Shown here in pieces: positions 1 through 7,492 of a stretch of DNA of 10,891 nt (position 1 is the first letter of the stretch; the number at the start of each line of letters is the position of its first letter). Under the pieces are notes generated by a model. It was not told the DNA's origin. It did not search any database and saw only the letters and a list, made by a program, of their open reading frames with translations. The translations under genes and the position numbers were made by a program. Source of the DNA: JAHEJB01 sp041748175 (GTDB lineage: Bacteria > Bacteroidota > Rhodothermia > Rhodothermales > Rubricoccaceae); NCBI GenBank assembly GCA_041748175.1, contig JBGTDU010000009.1:1-10891 (forward strand). The letters are read 5' to 3'.

Positions 1-1
1 C

Positions 2-130
2 GTGCCGCGGCAAGGCAAGCGTGAGGATTTCCGTGGCTCCGACGCTGCGATGGCCCGAGCGTCGGCTGCGGCGGAGACGGAGGGTGTTGAGCTGTCACAA
101 CCCGCAAACAAAGTCGCGCAAAATAGCTGA
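2..130 (+). CDS. 3' end of an unidentified plus-strand gene (partial)
   Basis: Reading in frame from base 2 gives 42 codons and a TGA stop at 128-130. The peptide begins VPRQGKREDF and ends ANKVAQNS. It is hydrophilic and rich in Ala, Glu, Ser and Arg, as expected of a disordered C-terminal tail, and its third codon positions are mostly G or C as in the neighbouring genes. The gene body lies to the left of the window, so the family cannot be named. It would converge on the rpiB unit that ends at 238, and a palindrome at 142-155 sits just after its stop. The complementary frame on the minus strand is also open here, so the strand assignment is only probable. Confidence 0.4.
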   Translation: MPRQGKREDFRGSDAAMARASAAAETEGVELSQPANKVAQNS

Positions 131-141
131 TCTGCAACAAC

Positions 142-171
142 CTCCCGGCCGGGAGAGGGACGGGGTGAGGG
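142..171. repeat. Palindrome plus G-rich repeat half-site between convergent genes
   Basis: Bases 142-155 (CTCCCGGCCGGGAG) form a perfect 14-bp palindrome. From 151 it runs into a purine-rich stretch, GGGAGAGGG then GGGGTGAGGG, ending at 171. This stretch is the right half of a pattern I know as a dispersed intergenic repeat in many GC-rich genomes (CCCTCACCC...CCCTCTCCC and its complement). The left half is not present here. It lies 11 bases after the plus-strand stop and 66 bases from the minus-strand stop, so it could serve as a two-way transcription barrier. It has no U-tract, and a palindrome without a loop folds poorly as RNA, so the terminator role is weak. Confidence 0.4.
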
Positions 172-237
172 AGATCGCATCAGCAAAAGGTCGCATTGGG
201 GCAATTTGCAACCGCCTCCAAGGGAGGGATTTTGACA

Positions 238-906
238 TCATGCCTCGTCGAACACGCCGAGCTCCTCGCCCAACGATCGCGCCGCCGGGGTAACGATCTG
301 TCCCTCGAGAACAATGATTTGCTCGCGGCGCATTCGTGCTCGCCGCACATCGTTTTCCGTGATGAGCCGTTTCGTCTCGATTGGTCGCCCGGATGTTTCT
401 TGTGCGTCGCTCAACCCAACCTGCCATGCGATCTCAGGAGCCCAGCGCGCGGTTGAATCAGAGTCCAGGCCGCCTGCGAATACGAGCGACCGATCGACGC
501 GAACACGAGGAACCACGCCCTGCTCGACCGCGACGCGCACAGCAAGATTACCCAGCGCTACCGTCGTTCGTTCGCCGACCATGAGATTCCAGGCCGCCAT
601 CAGGCCCAACGGGAGCTCCATCACGGCTGAAACTGGTTGGACTTCGGGAGCCGGGAGAATTCCTTTCGGGCCGCGCACACGAAGTCGTCCGCCGAACAGC
701 TTCGACCGATCCGTTGCGTCCATGAACAGCGCATGCGTCTCGCCGTGGACTACATTGGCCATACCCAGCGGGTTGCTGCGCTGAAGGATCTCGAGTCGTT
801 CAGTTCCCCGAAGTTGATACGCCGCGCCAAACACGATGCCGATCATCGGGCTCGTCAGGACCACGTAGGAGCGAACTGGTTGGATAGGGATCGCGTCGGG
901 CCGCAT
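238..906 (-). CDS. Unidentified protein with C-terminal EutQ/EutT-like module, coupled to rpiB
   Basis: A 222-aa protein starting at the ATG at 906-904, which shares one base with the TAA stop of rpiB (TAATG); this points to translational coupling and decides the start. An upstream in-frame extension to 1017 is open but lies inside rpiB and is arginine-rich shadow sequence. Residues 1-180 match no family I recognise. They hold hydrophobic patches near 13-30 and 93-110 but no clear signal peptide or catalytic motif. Residues 181-219 begin LITENDVRRA and continue to IVTPAAR. This closely resembles the N-terminal module of the ethanolamine-utilisation proteins EutQ (LITANDIRAA ... IITPEAR) and EutT, as I recall those sequences. 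The same module opens the adjacent RpiB. The likely setting is bacterial-microcompartment sugar or aldehyde metabolism, but the biochemical function is unknown. Confidence 0.8.
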   Translation of the reverse strand: MRPDAIPIQPVRSYVVLTSPMIGIVFGAAYQLRGTERLEILQRSNPLGMANVVHGETHALFMDATDRSKLFGGRLRVRGPKGILPAPEVQPVSAVMELPLGLMAAWNLMVGERTTVALGNLAVRVAVEQGVVPRVRVDRSLVFAGGLDSDSTARWAPEIAWQVGLSDAQETSGRPIETKRLITENDVRRARMRREQIIVLEGQIVTPAARSLGEELGVFDEA

Positions 907-1562
907 TAGGAGCCGGGGAGGAACCGCGCCTCGACATCGCTGATTTTTGCGACGCGTCGTTCGTGGCGTCCGCCTTCGAACGCGGTGGTGAGGAACTCGG
1001 AGAGGATGCGTTTGCAAGCCTCAATGCCCATCGTCCGGCTACCGAGCGCGAGCACGTTGGCATCGTTGTGTGCGCGCGCGTTGTAGGCGCTGAAAACATC
1101 GGGGCAGAGCGCGGCACGGATGCCCGGCACTTTGTTGGCGACCATCGCCGATCCAACGCCAACGCCGTCAATCATCAATCCGAATCGGGCCGTCCCGCGC
1201 TGCACATGGCGTGCAACGGCAAAGGCAAAGTCGGGGTAATCGACGGACCGTTCGGAGTTCGTCCCGACATCTACAATCGCCCACCCGAGGAACTCGGCAT
1301 ATTTCATGAGATCCGCCTTGTAGGCGAACCCGGCGTGATCGCAACCGAGGGCCAGCGTTTTCGGAGGAGCCGTTGTCGCCGGTTTAGACGGAGTCGACAA
1401 GCCAACCGTGGCGGCATCCTCGTGGACAAAGCGAATCCCCTTCGCCTTCGCTGCATCAAGCGCCAACGCCGTGATTATCGCGTTCGGCGGAATGACCAAT
1501 TCGGTCTTTCCGGCCGAGACCGCATCGTGTACGGCAGCTTCGGATATGAGCGGGCGGGGCAT
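906..1562 (-). CDS. rpiB: RpiB/LacA/LacB-family sugar-phosphate isomerase with N-terminal EutQ/EutT-like module
   Basis: 218 aa, ATG at 1562. Residues 1-47 form a EutQ/EutT-like module (PLISEAAV ... IITALALDAAKAKGI). A Pro/Thr/Ala-rich linker (about 50-67) leads to an RpiB domain (about 69-213). RpiB normally interconverts ribose-5-phosphate and ribulose-5-phosphate. Conserved family features are CDHAGF (74-79), DYPDFA (108-113), the ring-opening His165 in AHNDANV, the ANKVPGIRAA segment, and the phosphate-binding Arg199 and Arg203 in GGRHERRV. The catalytic loop is altered. Where E. coli RpiB has I-C-G-T-G this protein has I-D-G-V-G, so the catalytic Cys is Asp132 and the nearby Thr is Val134. 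The protein may be an isomerase with a different base, act on another sugar phosphate, or bind without catalysis. It is first in a two-gene unit, about 200 bases from gdh. No Shine-Dalgarno sequence is seen. Confidence 0.9.
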   Translation of the reverse strand: MPRPLISEAAVHDAVSAGKTELVIPPNAIITALALDAAKAKGIRFVHEDAATVGLSTPSKPATTAPPKTLALGCDHAGFAYKADLMKYAEFLGWAIVDVGTNSERSVDYPDFAFAVARHVQRGTARFGLMIDGVGVGSAMVANKVPGIRAALCPDVFSAYNARAHNDANVLALGSRTMGIEACKRILSEFLTTAFEGGRHERRVAKISDVEARFLPGS

Positions 1563-1739
1563 GGGCGGGAAGCTACGCGGAAAGGGGAAAGGGTGCGCTG
1601 AACGTCCCTATCGACCAGCCCACCTTGCCTGACCCCTCCGCCCGCCTCCAATCACGAACCGTCGCTCAGGCACCCGCACCGCAACCTAATTCCCACGGCA
1701 CGACGAGCCGATCGGCCACGCCGAGATCCGAACCCCGAA

Positions 1740-1754
1740 ATTCCGATCCGGAAT
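1740..1754 (-). terminator. Weak hairpin after gdh
   Basis: A perfect 6-bp stem (ATTCCG/CGGAAT) with a 3-base loop begins five bases after the gdh TAA stop. A G-T wobble pair can extend it. On the minus strand it is followed by TTTCGG, not a true T-run, so it is at best a weak intrinsic terminator or an RNA end-protecting hairpin. Confidence 0.3.
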
Positions 1755-1759
1755 CCCCG

Positions 1760-3223
1760 TTACGGGAAGATTCCCATCTGCTCATAGGAAGCGGCGACCT
1801 TGTCGAGCGCGCTGATGAATGCTGCTGTTCGCTGGTCCGTTTTGTGTCGTTGCGTGAGTTCACGCACCTCCTGATAGGCGGAAACCATGGTGTCTTCCAG
1901 GCCCGAGTTCACGAGATCCTCCTCGCTGGCGCCAAAGGCCACTTTTGAAATAACGCCGTCCATCACCTGCTCATTGAACTGGTTGCCCAACAGTGCTTGC
2001 ACGGCTTCGAGGATGCGGCGCGCGTTGTTCTCCTCGAAGCGGCGGTTCATGCGGCCATGGCGCACATGGGAGAGGTTGCGCAACCATTCGAAGTAAGACA
2101 CGGTTACGCCGCCCGCGTTGAGGAAAATGTCCGGTATGATCAGCACGCCCATCTCGTTCAGGATGGCGTCGGCGTCGGCAGTGACAGGGCCATTGGCTGC
2201 CTCGCCAACGATCTTGGCGCGAATGCGGCCTGCATTCTCGCGTAGAATCTGGCTTTCGAGCGCTGCCGGTACAAGGATGTCGCACTCGAGCTCGAGGGCC
2301 TCTGTCGACGTTGCGATATTGCTTGCGCCCGGGAAATCGAGAATGGAGCCGGTTTCGCGCCGGTGAGTCATGACGTCCTCCAGAGATAGGCCAGCCGGGT
2401 TGTGGATGGCCCCTTCGTACTCGGCCAGGCCAACGAGCGTGGCGCCTCCTTCCTGGAGATACTTGGCGGCGTGGTACCCCACATTGCCGAGACCCTGGAC
2501 CACGACGGTTTTGTCATCAAGGCCGGTCGAGAGCCCCAGGCGGCTCATGTCGTCGGAGAACGACACGGCTTCGCGGATGCCGAAGTAAACACCCCGGCCG
2601 GTGGCTTCGTTACGACCGCGAACACCACCCTGCCCAACAGGTTTGCCGGTCACGCACGCGAGCGCGTCGATTGGATTCTCGGCGAGCGTAAGGGATGTGT
2701 AGGTGTCGAGGATAACGGCCATGTCCGCGGGGCCGGTGCCGTAATCTGGGGCGGGAACGTCGATGCCCGGGCCAATGAAGTTCTTCTTCTGGAGCTCAAA
2801 CGTGTAACGCCGTGTGATCCGCTCTATCTCTGCCTCCGAATAGTCGCTCCGGTTGATCTTGACGCCGCCCTTGGCACCGCCAAACGGGACGTCCACGATG
2901 GCGCATTTGTACGTCATGAGCGCAGCGAGGGCCGTGACCTCGTCCTCGCTAACGTTGTCTGCGTAACGGATGCCGCCCTTCGTTGGCTGCTTGTGATGGC
3001 TGTGCTCTGCGCGAAATGCCTGGATGACTTCTATGGTGCCGTCGTCCCGCTTGAGTGGGAATTCCATCCGATAGACATTGTTGCAGTGCTTGATCTGGGC
3101 TAGCAGCCCGGGCGAATGCTTGAGATGCAAGGCCGCTTTGTCGAACATGCGGTTGACTTGCTCGGAGAACGACACGTGGGTTGTGGTGAGGTGCCCGTTG
3201 GTCGTGGTTGCGGTGTTAGCCAT
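1760..3223 (-). CDS. gdhA: Glutamate dehydrogenase, mitochondrial-like (Glu/Leu/Phe/Val dehydrogenase family)
   Basis: 487 aa, ATG at 3223. It catalyses reversible oxidative deamination of glutamate to 2-oxoglutarate and ammonia in the cytoplasm. Substrate-site residues are visible: Lys82 in PTKGGIRY, Lys106 in TYK, catalytic Lys118 in PFGGAKGG, and Asp160 in VPAPDYGT. The Rossmann glycine motif GLGNVG is at 244-249, and GGVTVSYFEWLRNLSH is at 371-386. An acidic residue follows the second Rossmann strand (around Glu268), which is compatible with NAD use but not decisive. It is longer than the usual 410-450 aa bacterial enzyme. Several stretches (ACVTGKP, GRGVYFGI, GASEEDLVNSGL) read like animal mitochondrial GDH, and about 43 residues separate NLSHV from GASEED, where animal GDH carries its antenna. 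It stands alone, flanked by 197 and 288 bases. An A+T-rich patch containing TATACC near 3265 could be part of its promoter, but no matching -35 element is seen. Confidence 0.96.
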   Translation of the reverse strand: MANTATTTNGHLTTTHVSFSEQVNRMFDKAALHLKHSPGLLAQIKHCNNVYRMEFPLKRDDGTIEVIQAFRAEHSHHKQPTKGGIRYADNVSEDEVTALAALMTYKCAIVDVPFGGAKGGVKINRSDYSEAEIERITRRYTFELQKKNFIGPGIDVPAPDYGTGPADMAVILDTYTSLTLAENPIDALACVTGKPVGQGGVRGRNEATGRGVYFGIREAVSFSDDMSRLGLSTGLDDKTVVVQGLGNVGYHAAKYLQEGGATLVGLAEYEGAIHNPAGLSLEDVMTHRRETGSILDFPGASNIATSTEALELECDILVPAALESQILRENAGRIRAKIVGEAANGPVTADADAILNEMGVLIIPDIFLNAGGVTVSYFEWLRNLSHVRHGRMNRRFEENNARRILEAVQALLGNQFNEQVMDGVISKVAFGASEEDLVNSGLEDTMVSAYQEVRELTQRHKTDQRTAAFISALDKVAASYEQMGIFP

Positions 3224-3511
3224 CGTATGTCGTGGAATGGAGAGGGAAGGGCGCCGGGAGTCGGTATAAATTTCAATCTACGCGTTCCTTCCCAATCATC
3301 CTCTCGATTCTTTGCGCCGCATATTTTTCCAACGATCGCGATCCTGTGGCAGGTTCTCTCTCGACAAGATTCGCGGAGTAGCGCGGCCGGTTAGGCATTG
3401 GGCTTGGGATCCGGAGAATAGGTCGAGCGCTAGTCGGCAACCCCCAAGCTCACGTAATCCTTAGTCAACCCGCCCCTTCCACGCTTCCTGGCAGACCCCT
3501 AGAACGTCCGA

Positions 3512-4873
3512 TCACCGAAGCCAACCTGTCGGATCGACCGCCGTTTCGCCTTCGAAGATGGCGAAGAACAAGGCCGCGCCGCGCCGTTGCTCGCCGGTTC
3601 CCGCACGACCGACGAGTTGACCGGCCTGAATACTCTGCCCCTGGCTGATACTGACCGACGACAGGTTGCCGTAGATGGTCGTGTAGCTGCCGTGGGAGAC
3701 CATCACATACGTTCCGAACGTTGACATCGCGCCGACGCGCTCGACCACGCCCTGGAATACAGCGCGAACTCCGGCGGCAGGCGGCGTCGAAATGTCAATG
3801 CCTGGCGAGGTGATGCGCGTACCATAGACGGGGTCGGTTCTGGTTCCGAAAGCACCTGTCACGGGCCCGTCCGCAGGACGAGGGAGCCTGCCTCGATTCT
3901 GGCGGAATGAACCCGTGAGCGAGACAATCTGGTCGGAGGCGGCGGGAGGTGCAACCGAGGGCCGATCGACTACAGGGGCTGGCTCTTCAACGGCCGTTCT
4001 TGATGCGGCTGACGCGTCCGTTGCGGCCTGGGTGCGGCGCGCCGATTCCTGCTGAGCCTGACGGGCTCGTTGCGAAGCCGTGGCCTGGCGCGCCGCCTCA
4101 TCCAATCGGCGTTGTTCGGCGAGGCGGCGCTCCTGTGCCTCCCGTTGGCGCTGCTCCTCGCGGCGGCGTTCCTGCGCGACGAGTTCGGCCACGATGCCTT
4201 CCAACGATTGCGCGTCAGCGCGGCGCTGGGCGAGTTCGGCCTCCAGGTTTGTTCGGTTCCGGCGCACTTCGTGAACCAGATCCTCGCGCTGTCGCTTTCG
4301 CTCGGAAATCGCGCCCTGCTCGAACTGGCTGGTGGTGAGGAGATGCTGCGTTTCGCGCGACGATCGGATCAGCTCCTGTTCGCGTAGCTTTAACTCTGCC
4401 GTGTTCTCGGCAATGCGGGAAACCTGCCGCCGACGGCGGTCGGCAAACTGGCGGAGGTACCTCGCGCGCGCAATCATCTGCGAAATAGAGCCGGCCGATA
4501 AGACCAGGGAGAGATCGCTGGTACTTCCGCGCATGTAGGCATGGCGTGCGCGCTCGCGATAGGATTCCCTCGCCTGTTCTATCTCGTTCTCCAGGCGCTC
4601 AATCGAATTATGCAAGGCACCAGCCTCGGCGCGAACATTTTCAAGCTGCGTCCGATAACCCGATACCAACTCTTCGCGGAGAGCGATCTCCGTCTGCATC
4701 CCTTCCAGTGCTGTAAGCGCGTTCTGCTCTTCGCTTCTGACCCGGCGCACCTGCTCCTCCGCGCTCGTGATCTGACTCCTCAGCGTAGATAGTCGTTGCT
4801 CGGTCGCCGCTCGATCCTGGGCAAGAGCCGAAGCTGCAAAAAGAAGAAGGAGTAGCGGAAGGAGCGGCCGCAT
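3512..4873 (-). CDS. EnvC-like murein hydrolase activator with degenerate LytM/M23 domain
   Basis: 453 aa from the ATG at 4873; a TTG three codons upstream (4882) is also possible. A signal peptide (MRPLLPLLLLLFAASALA, cut before Gln19) is followed by a long Glu/Arg/Gln-rich coiled coil (about 20-290). An Ala/Pro-rich linker then leads to a LytM/M23 fold (about 330-453). The metal site is nearly gone. Ser356 replaces the first His although Asp360 remains. Tyr-Gly-Asn replaces Tyr-Ala-His at 401-403, and the HxH pair is Ala434 and Phe436. This is the EnvC/NlpD pattern, in which the domain does not cut peptidoglycan but activates amidases. It should act in the periplasm during septum splitting or wall remodelling. 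It is last of three same-strand envelope genes, 61 bases after the DUF4292 gene. No terminator is obvious after it. Confidence 0.9.
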   Translation of the reverse strand: MRPLLPLLLLLFAASALAQDRAATEQRLSTLRSQITSAEEQVRRVRSEEQNALTALEGMQTEIALREELVSGYRTQLENVRAEAGALHNSIERLENEIEQARESYRERARHAYMRGSTSDLSLVLSAGSISQMIARARYLRQFADRRRRQVSRIAENTAELKLREQELIRSSRETQHLLTTSQFEQGAISERKRQREDLVHEVRRNRTNLEAELAQRRADAQSLEGIVAELVAQERRREEQRQREAQERRLAEQRRLDEAARQATASQRARQAQQESARRTQAATDASAASRTAVEEPAPVVDRPSVAPPAASDQIVSLTGSFRQNRGRLPRPADGPVTGAFGTRTDPVYGTRITSPGIDISTPPAAGVRAVFQGVVERVGAMSTFGTYVMVSHGSYTTIYGNLSSVSISQGQSIQAGQLVGRAGTGEQRRGAALFFAIFEGETAVDPTGWLR

Positions 4874-4934
4874 GGGGGACAAAGTGGCGGACAGTTGGTA
4901 TCGGTCGGGAAGGGCGAAAATAAAGCGAATCTGC

Positions 4935-5750
4935 CTATTCCAGCCGAACTCTCGAAACGTCGCGGGGGCGCGAAAACGGGAAGGAGAGATTGGCGGGATT
5001 CAGGGTCAGCTGCTGGTGTTCAACGGTGATCGAAATCTGCCGGGACGGGCTGGAAAGCTCAACACCACGGGGAAGTACGACGCCATCCACGGTATCGAAG
5101 GACGTGAAAACCCGCCGTGTTTGAACCGCCCCGTCAGGTCCTCGCTCCTCTACAGCAACGACCCGCCAGAGCGCGGGATCGACCGTCCACAGCTCACGAA
5201 GCCGCCCTGCCGAATCCGTCATCCGCAGAAAGTAAAACTGAGAATCGGCGTCGATGGTCGTGTGTTCCGCCACGAGAGGTTTGACCATTCCAAGGAGGGT
5301 TCTGGCGAGAAGGCCCGGTTCATCGGCCCCGGCGACATACCGGTCGGCAACCGCGAGTGATCCGAAGTAAAGCTTGCGATTGAGCTTGTCGTGGGCGAGA
5401 ATCGAATCGGCCGTGACCAGTGCAACGGCGACCTCGATGTTCAGTGGACCGCGCAGCTTTGCATAAAGCGAATCCGCGAGAGACGCTCGGATGCTGACGC
5501 CTACGCCTTGCGAAATGGTCGGACTTTGTATGTGCAGCCGGCCCTCACTTCGAAATGATCGAATGTTAGGCATTCCTAAAGCCAACTGATACGCGACTTG
5601 CTCCGCCGTGTGGTTCGGGAAATAAGCCGGTGCGTTGGCCAAAGGCGCATTTCGCACAAGCGGTCCCGAACAGCCAGCCGCTCCAAAGAACGCAAGAATA
5701 GCGAGCAGTCGAGAAAATTTGGACACGTAAGCGCTTGAAGTGATCGACAA
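4935..5750 (-). CDS. DUF4292 family outer-membrane-type lipoprotein
   Basis: 271 aa from the TTG at 5750, chosen because GGGAG lies five bases upstream. A GTG at 5726 would give an equally good signal peptide (263 aa). The N-terminus is a lipoprotein signal: KFSRLL, a hydrophobic core, then a lipobox ending GAAGC with Cys27 as the lipidation site. The rest is a soluble domain rich in alternating beta-type hydrophobic residues (SFRSEGRLHIQSP, LYAKLRGPLNIEVA), with WTVDPALWRVVAVEE near the middle. This matches the DUF4292 family of Bacteroidota, which I believe is related to the LolA/LolB lipoprotein-carrier fold; that relation is recalled, not shown here. It sits 32 bases after the TPR gene and 61 before the EnvC-like gene, an order seen repeatedly in Bacteroidota. 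A role in envelope lipid or lipoprotein handling is inferred. Confidence 0.85.
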   Translation of the reverse strand: MSITSSAYVSKFSRLLAILAFFGAAGCSGPLVRNAPLANAPAYFPNHTAEQVAYQLALGMPNIRSFRSEGRLHIQSPTISQGVGVSIRASLADSLYAKLRGPLNIEVAVALVTADSILAHDKLNRKLYFGSLAVADRYVAGADEPGLLARTLLGMVKPLVAEHTTIDADSQFYFLRMTDSAGRLRELWTVDPALWRVVAVEERGPDGAVQTRRVFTSFDTVDGVVLPRGVELSSPSRQISITVEHQQLTLNPANLSFPFSRPRDVSRVRLE

Positions 5751-5782
5751 TAAATCTCCCGAACCGGTTCTTCCCCGTTCGT

Positions 5783-7492
5783 CTACATCCCGCCGAGCTT
5801 TGTCCGAATGGTCTCGTTTTCGGGATCGAGTTCCAGGGCACGATTCCAGGCCGCGCGCGCATCGACCGATCTTCGCTGAGCGTTGTAGACGTCCCCGAGG
5901 TGATCGTAGAGCAGCGCAAAGTTGTCATCCGCCGCAATCGCTCGCTCGATGGACTGCGCCGCTTCTCCTAACCGTCCCAACTTGTAGTATACCCAGCCTA
6001 GCGTATCGAGGAAGTAAGGGTTGTTCTCGGCGAGCTCGTTCGCTCGCGTGGCCATGCTCAGCGCATCGGCCAACCGCTCGTCACGCTCGGACAGGATGTA
6101 GGCGTAATTATTCAGAATCAGCGGGCTCTCCGGTTCAAGCGAGAGCCCATCTTCGAATGCCTCGAAAGCGAGGCGTCGCTCGCCAAGCTTGTCATGCAAC
6201 AACCCTTTCAACGAGAGCAGCCGTGTTCGGGCTGACAGTGCCTCGGGCTCCTCGGCCTCAAGGATTTCCAGCGCCTCGACGACCATCGCGATGCCCTTGC
6301 GCGGGCGGTCGAGATGCGCGTAGGAAAAGGCAGCGGTGCGAAACAGGCCGACGCTTCCCGGGAAAAGTATAAGCCCTTCCTCGGCCAGCTCTACCGCGCC
6401 CTCAGCGTTTCCGGCATAGAGCCGCGCCGCTGCCGCCTGCTCCCAGGCACCCTGCTTCCTGGGATCGACTTCGATCGCGCGGCCCAGAACGTCGGCGGCG
6501 ATTCCGTAGTCCTCTGCTCGAAAAGCGAGGTCGCCGAGCATAAGAAGCACGTCGACAGAGGCATCTTCGTCGTCAGCGAGACCCTCAAGGATTTGGCGGG
6601 CTTCCGCCGCGGATGCTTCCTCATTTTTGCTCCGCTCATAAAGCAGAGCCGCCCGGCGAAGCAGTTCTTCCGATGAGGAACCATTCGTAAGCCCGCTATG
6701 CAGCGCCGCGGCTCGGTCGAAGTCGCCACGAGTCTCATACAACTCCGCCAGGATGAGCGTGCCCTCGACATTCTCGCGCTCGAGCGCGAGATAGCGCTCA
6801 AACACCGCAATGGCGTCGTCGGTGCGAGCGGCGTCGCGGTACGCCAGTCCAAGTCGGAATTGGATCATCGGCTCATTCCAGTGCAGCCCGGCCGCCAATT
6901 CCAGCATGCGAAGCGCCTCGTCCGAATGGCCCAACCGTGTGTGCAAGGCTTCCATGCGGAGGCGAAGCGCCGCGGCTTCCCCCGCTGCGTCAATCAACCG
7001 TTGGTAGCTGATGAGGGCTTCTTCGAGCTGCCCACTTCGTTCCTGCAATCGCCCCAGCGAGGCCAGCGCGTCGGCATCCTGTGGGCGAAGTGCCAGAAGT
7101 GCTGCGTAGGTAGCCATTGCAGCCTCCGGCTGATTTGCCTCCTCCTGAAGCTCCGCCAGCGCGGCGAAGTATGAAGGCTCGTCCCGCCCATATTCGACGG
7201 CCTGGGCGGCGAAGTAAAGTGCTTCGGCCTGTTGCCCCAGGGCAGAGTACGACTCCGCCAAGGCGGCAAACACAGAAGGTTCGTTCGGCAGCGTGCTCAG
7301 AACGTTGTTGAGCAACAATACGGCCCGCTCGTGATCGCCGAGGTACGCTTCCGTAAGCGCCCGTACAAATAGTGCCTGCGCGTGCGGCTCGGCCTCCGTC
7401 GATGGTTCGGCGGGCCCTTGAGACCATGCCGGACCGCTCGCGGCGAGCGCCGCGAGAACACAAAGGAGCCAGATAGTTAAAAATCGAGGCAT
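5783..7492 (-). CDS. Secreted tetratricopeptide-repeat protein
   Basis: 569 aa from the ATG at 7492. The longer open frame reaching 7822 is rejected because it overlaps the yfcC start and would bury the signal peptide (MPRFLTIWLLCVLAALAASG, cut near PAWSQ). After the signal almost the whole protein is tandem 34-residue TPR units, roughly a dozen or more, with repeated A-LG--Y--G---EA and AL-L-P patterns. The clearest are the last three, containing NNYAYILSE, LDTLGWVYYKLGRLGEAA and YDHLGDVYNAQRR. It has no enzymatic domain. It is likely a periplasmic or outer-membrane scaffold that recruits envelope proteins. First gene of the cassette with the DUF4292 lipoprotein and the EnvC-like protein, and divergent from yfcC across a 139-base gap in which I could not fix a promoter. 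The dUTPase gene often found before this cassette in Bacteroidota is absent. Confidence 0.9.
   Translation of the reverse strand: MPRFLTIWLLCVLAALAASGPAWSQGPAEPSTEAEPHAQALFVRALTEAYLGDHERAVLLLNNVLSTLPNEPSVFAALAESYSALGQQAEALYFAAQAVEYGRDEPSYFAALAELQEEANQPEAAMATYAALLALRPQDADALASLGRLQERSGQLEEALISYQRLIDAAGEAAALRLRMEALHTRLGHSDEALRMLELAAGLHWNEPMIQFRLGLAYRDAARTDDAIAVFERYLALERENVEGTLILAELYETRGDFDRAAALHSGLTNGSSSEELLRRAALLYERSKNEEASAAEARQILEGLADDEDASVDVLLMLGDLAFRAEDYGIAADVLGRAIEVDPRKQGAWEQAAAARLYAGNAEGAVELAEEGLILFPGSVGLFRTAAFSYAHLDRPRKGIAMVVEALEILEAEEPEALSARTRLLSLKGLLHDKLGERRLAFEAFEDGLSLEPESPLILNNYAYILSERDERLADALSMATRANELAENNPYFLDTLGWVYYKLGRLGEAAQSIERAIAADDNFALLYDHLGDVYNAQRRSVDARAAWNRALELDPENETIRTKLGGM

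Noticed and set aside
963..1601. 212-residue plus-strand open frame opposite rpiB
   Set aside because: Antisense shadow of rpiB, Arg/Gly-rich, without recognisable motifs.
2402..3103. 233-residue plus-strand open frame inside gdh
   Set aside because: Complement of conserved glutamate dehydrogenase codons; no start context or recognisable domain.
3224..3511. Possible small RNA or regulatory element in the gap upstream of gdh
   Set aside because: Read on both strands, it shows only short palindromes such as GATCGCGATC and an A+T-rich patch. No tRNA fold, riboswitch signature or convincing hairpin was found.
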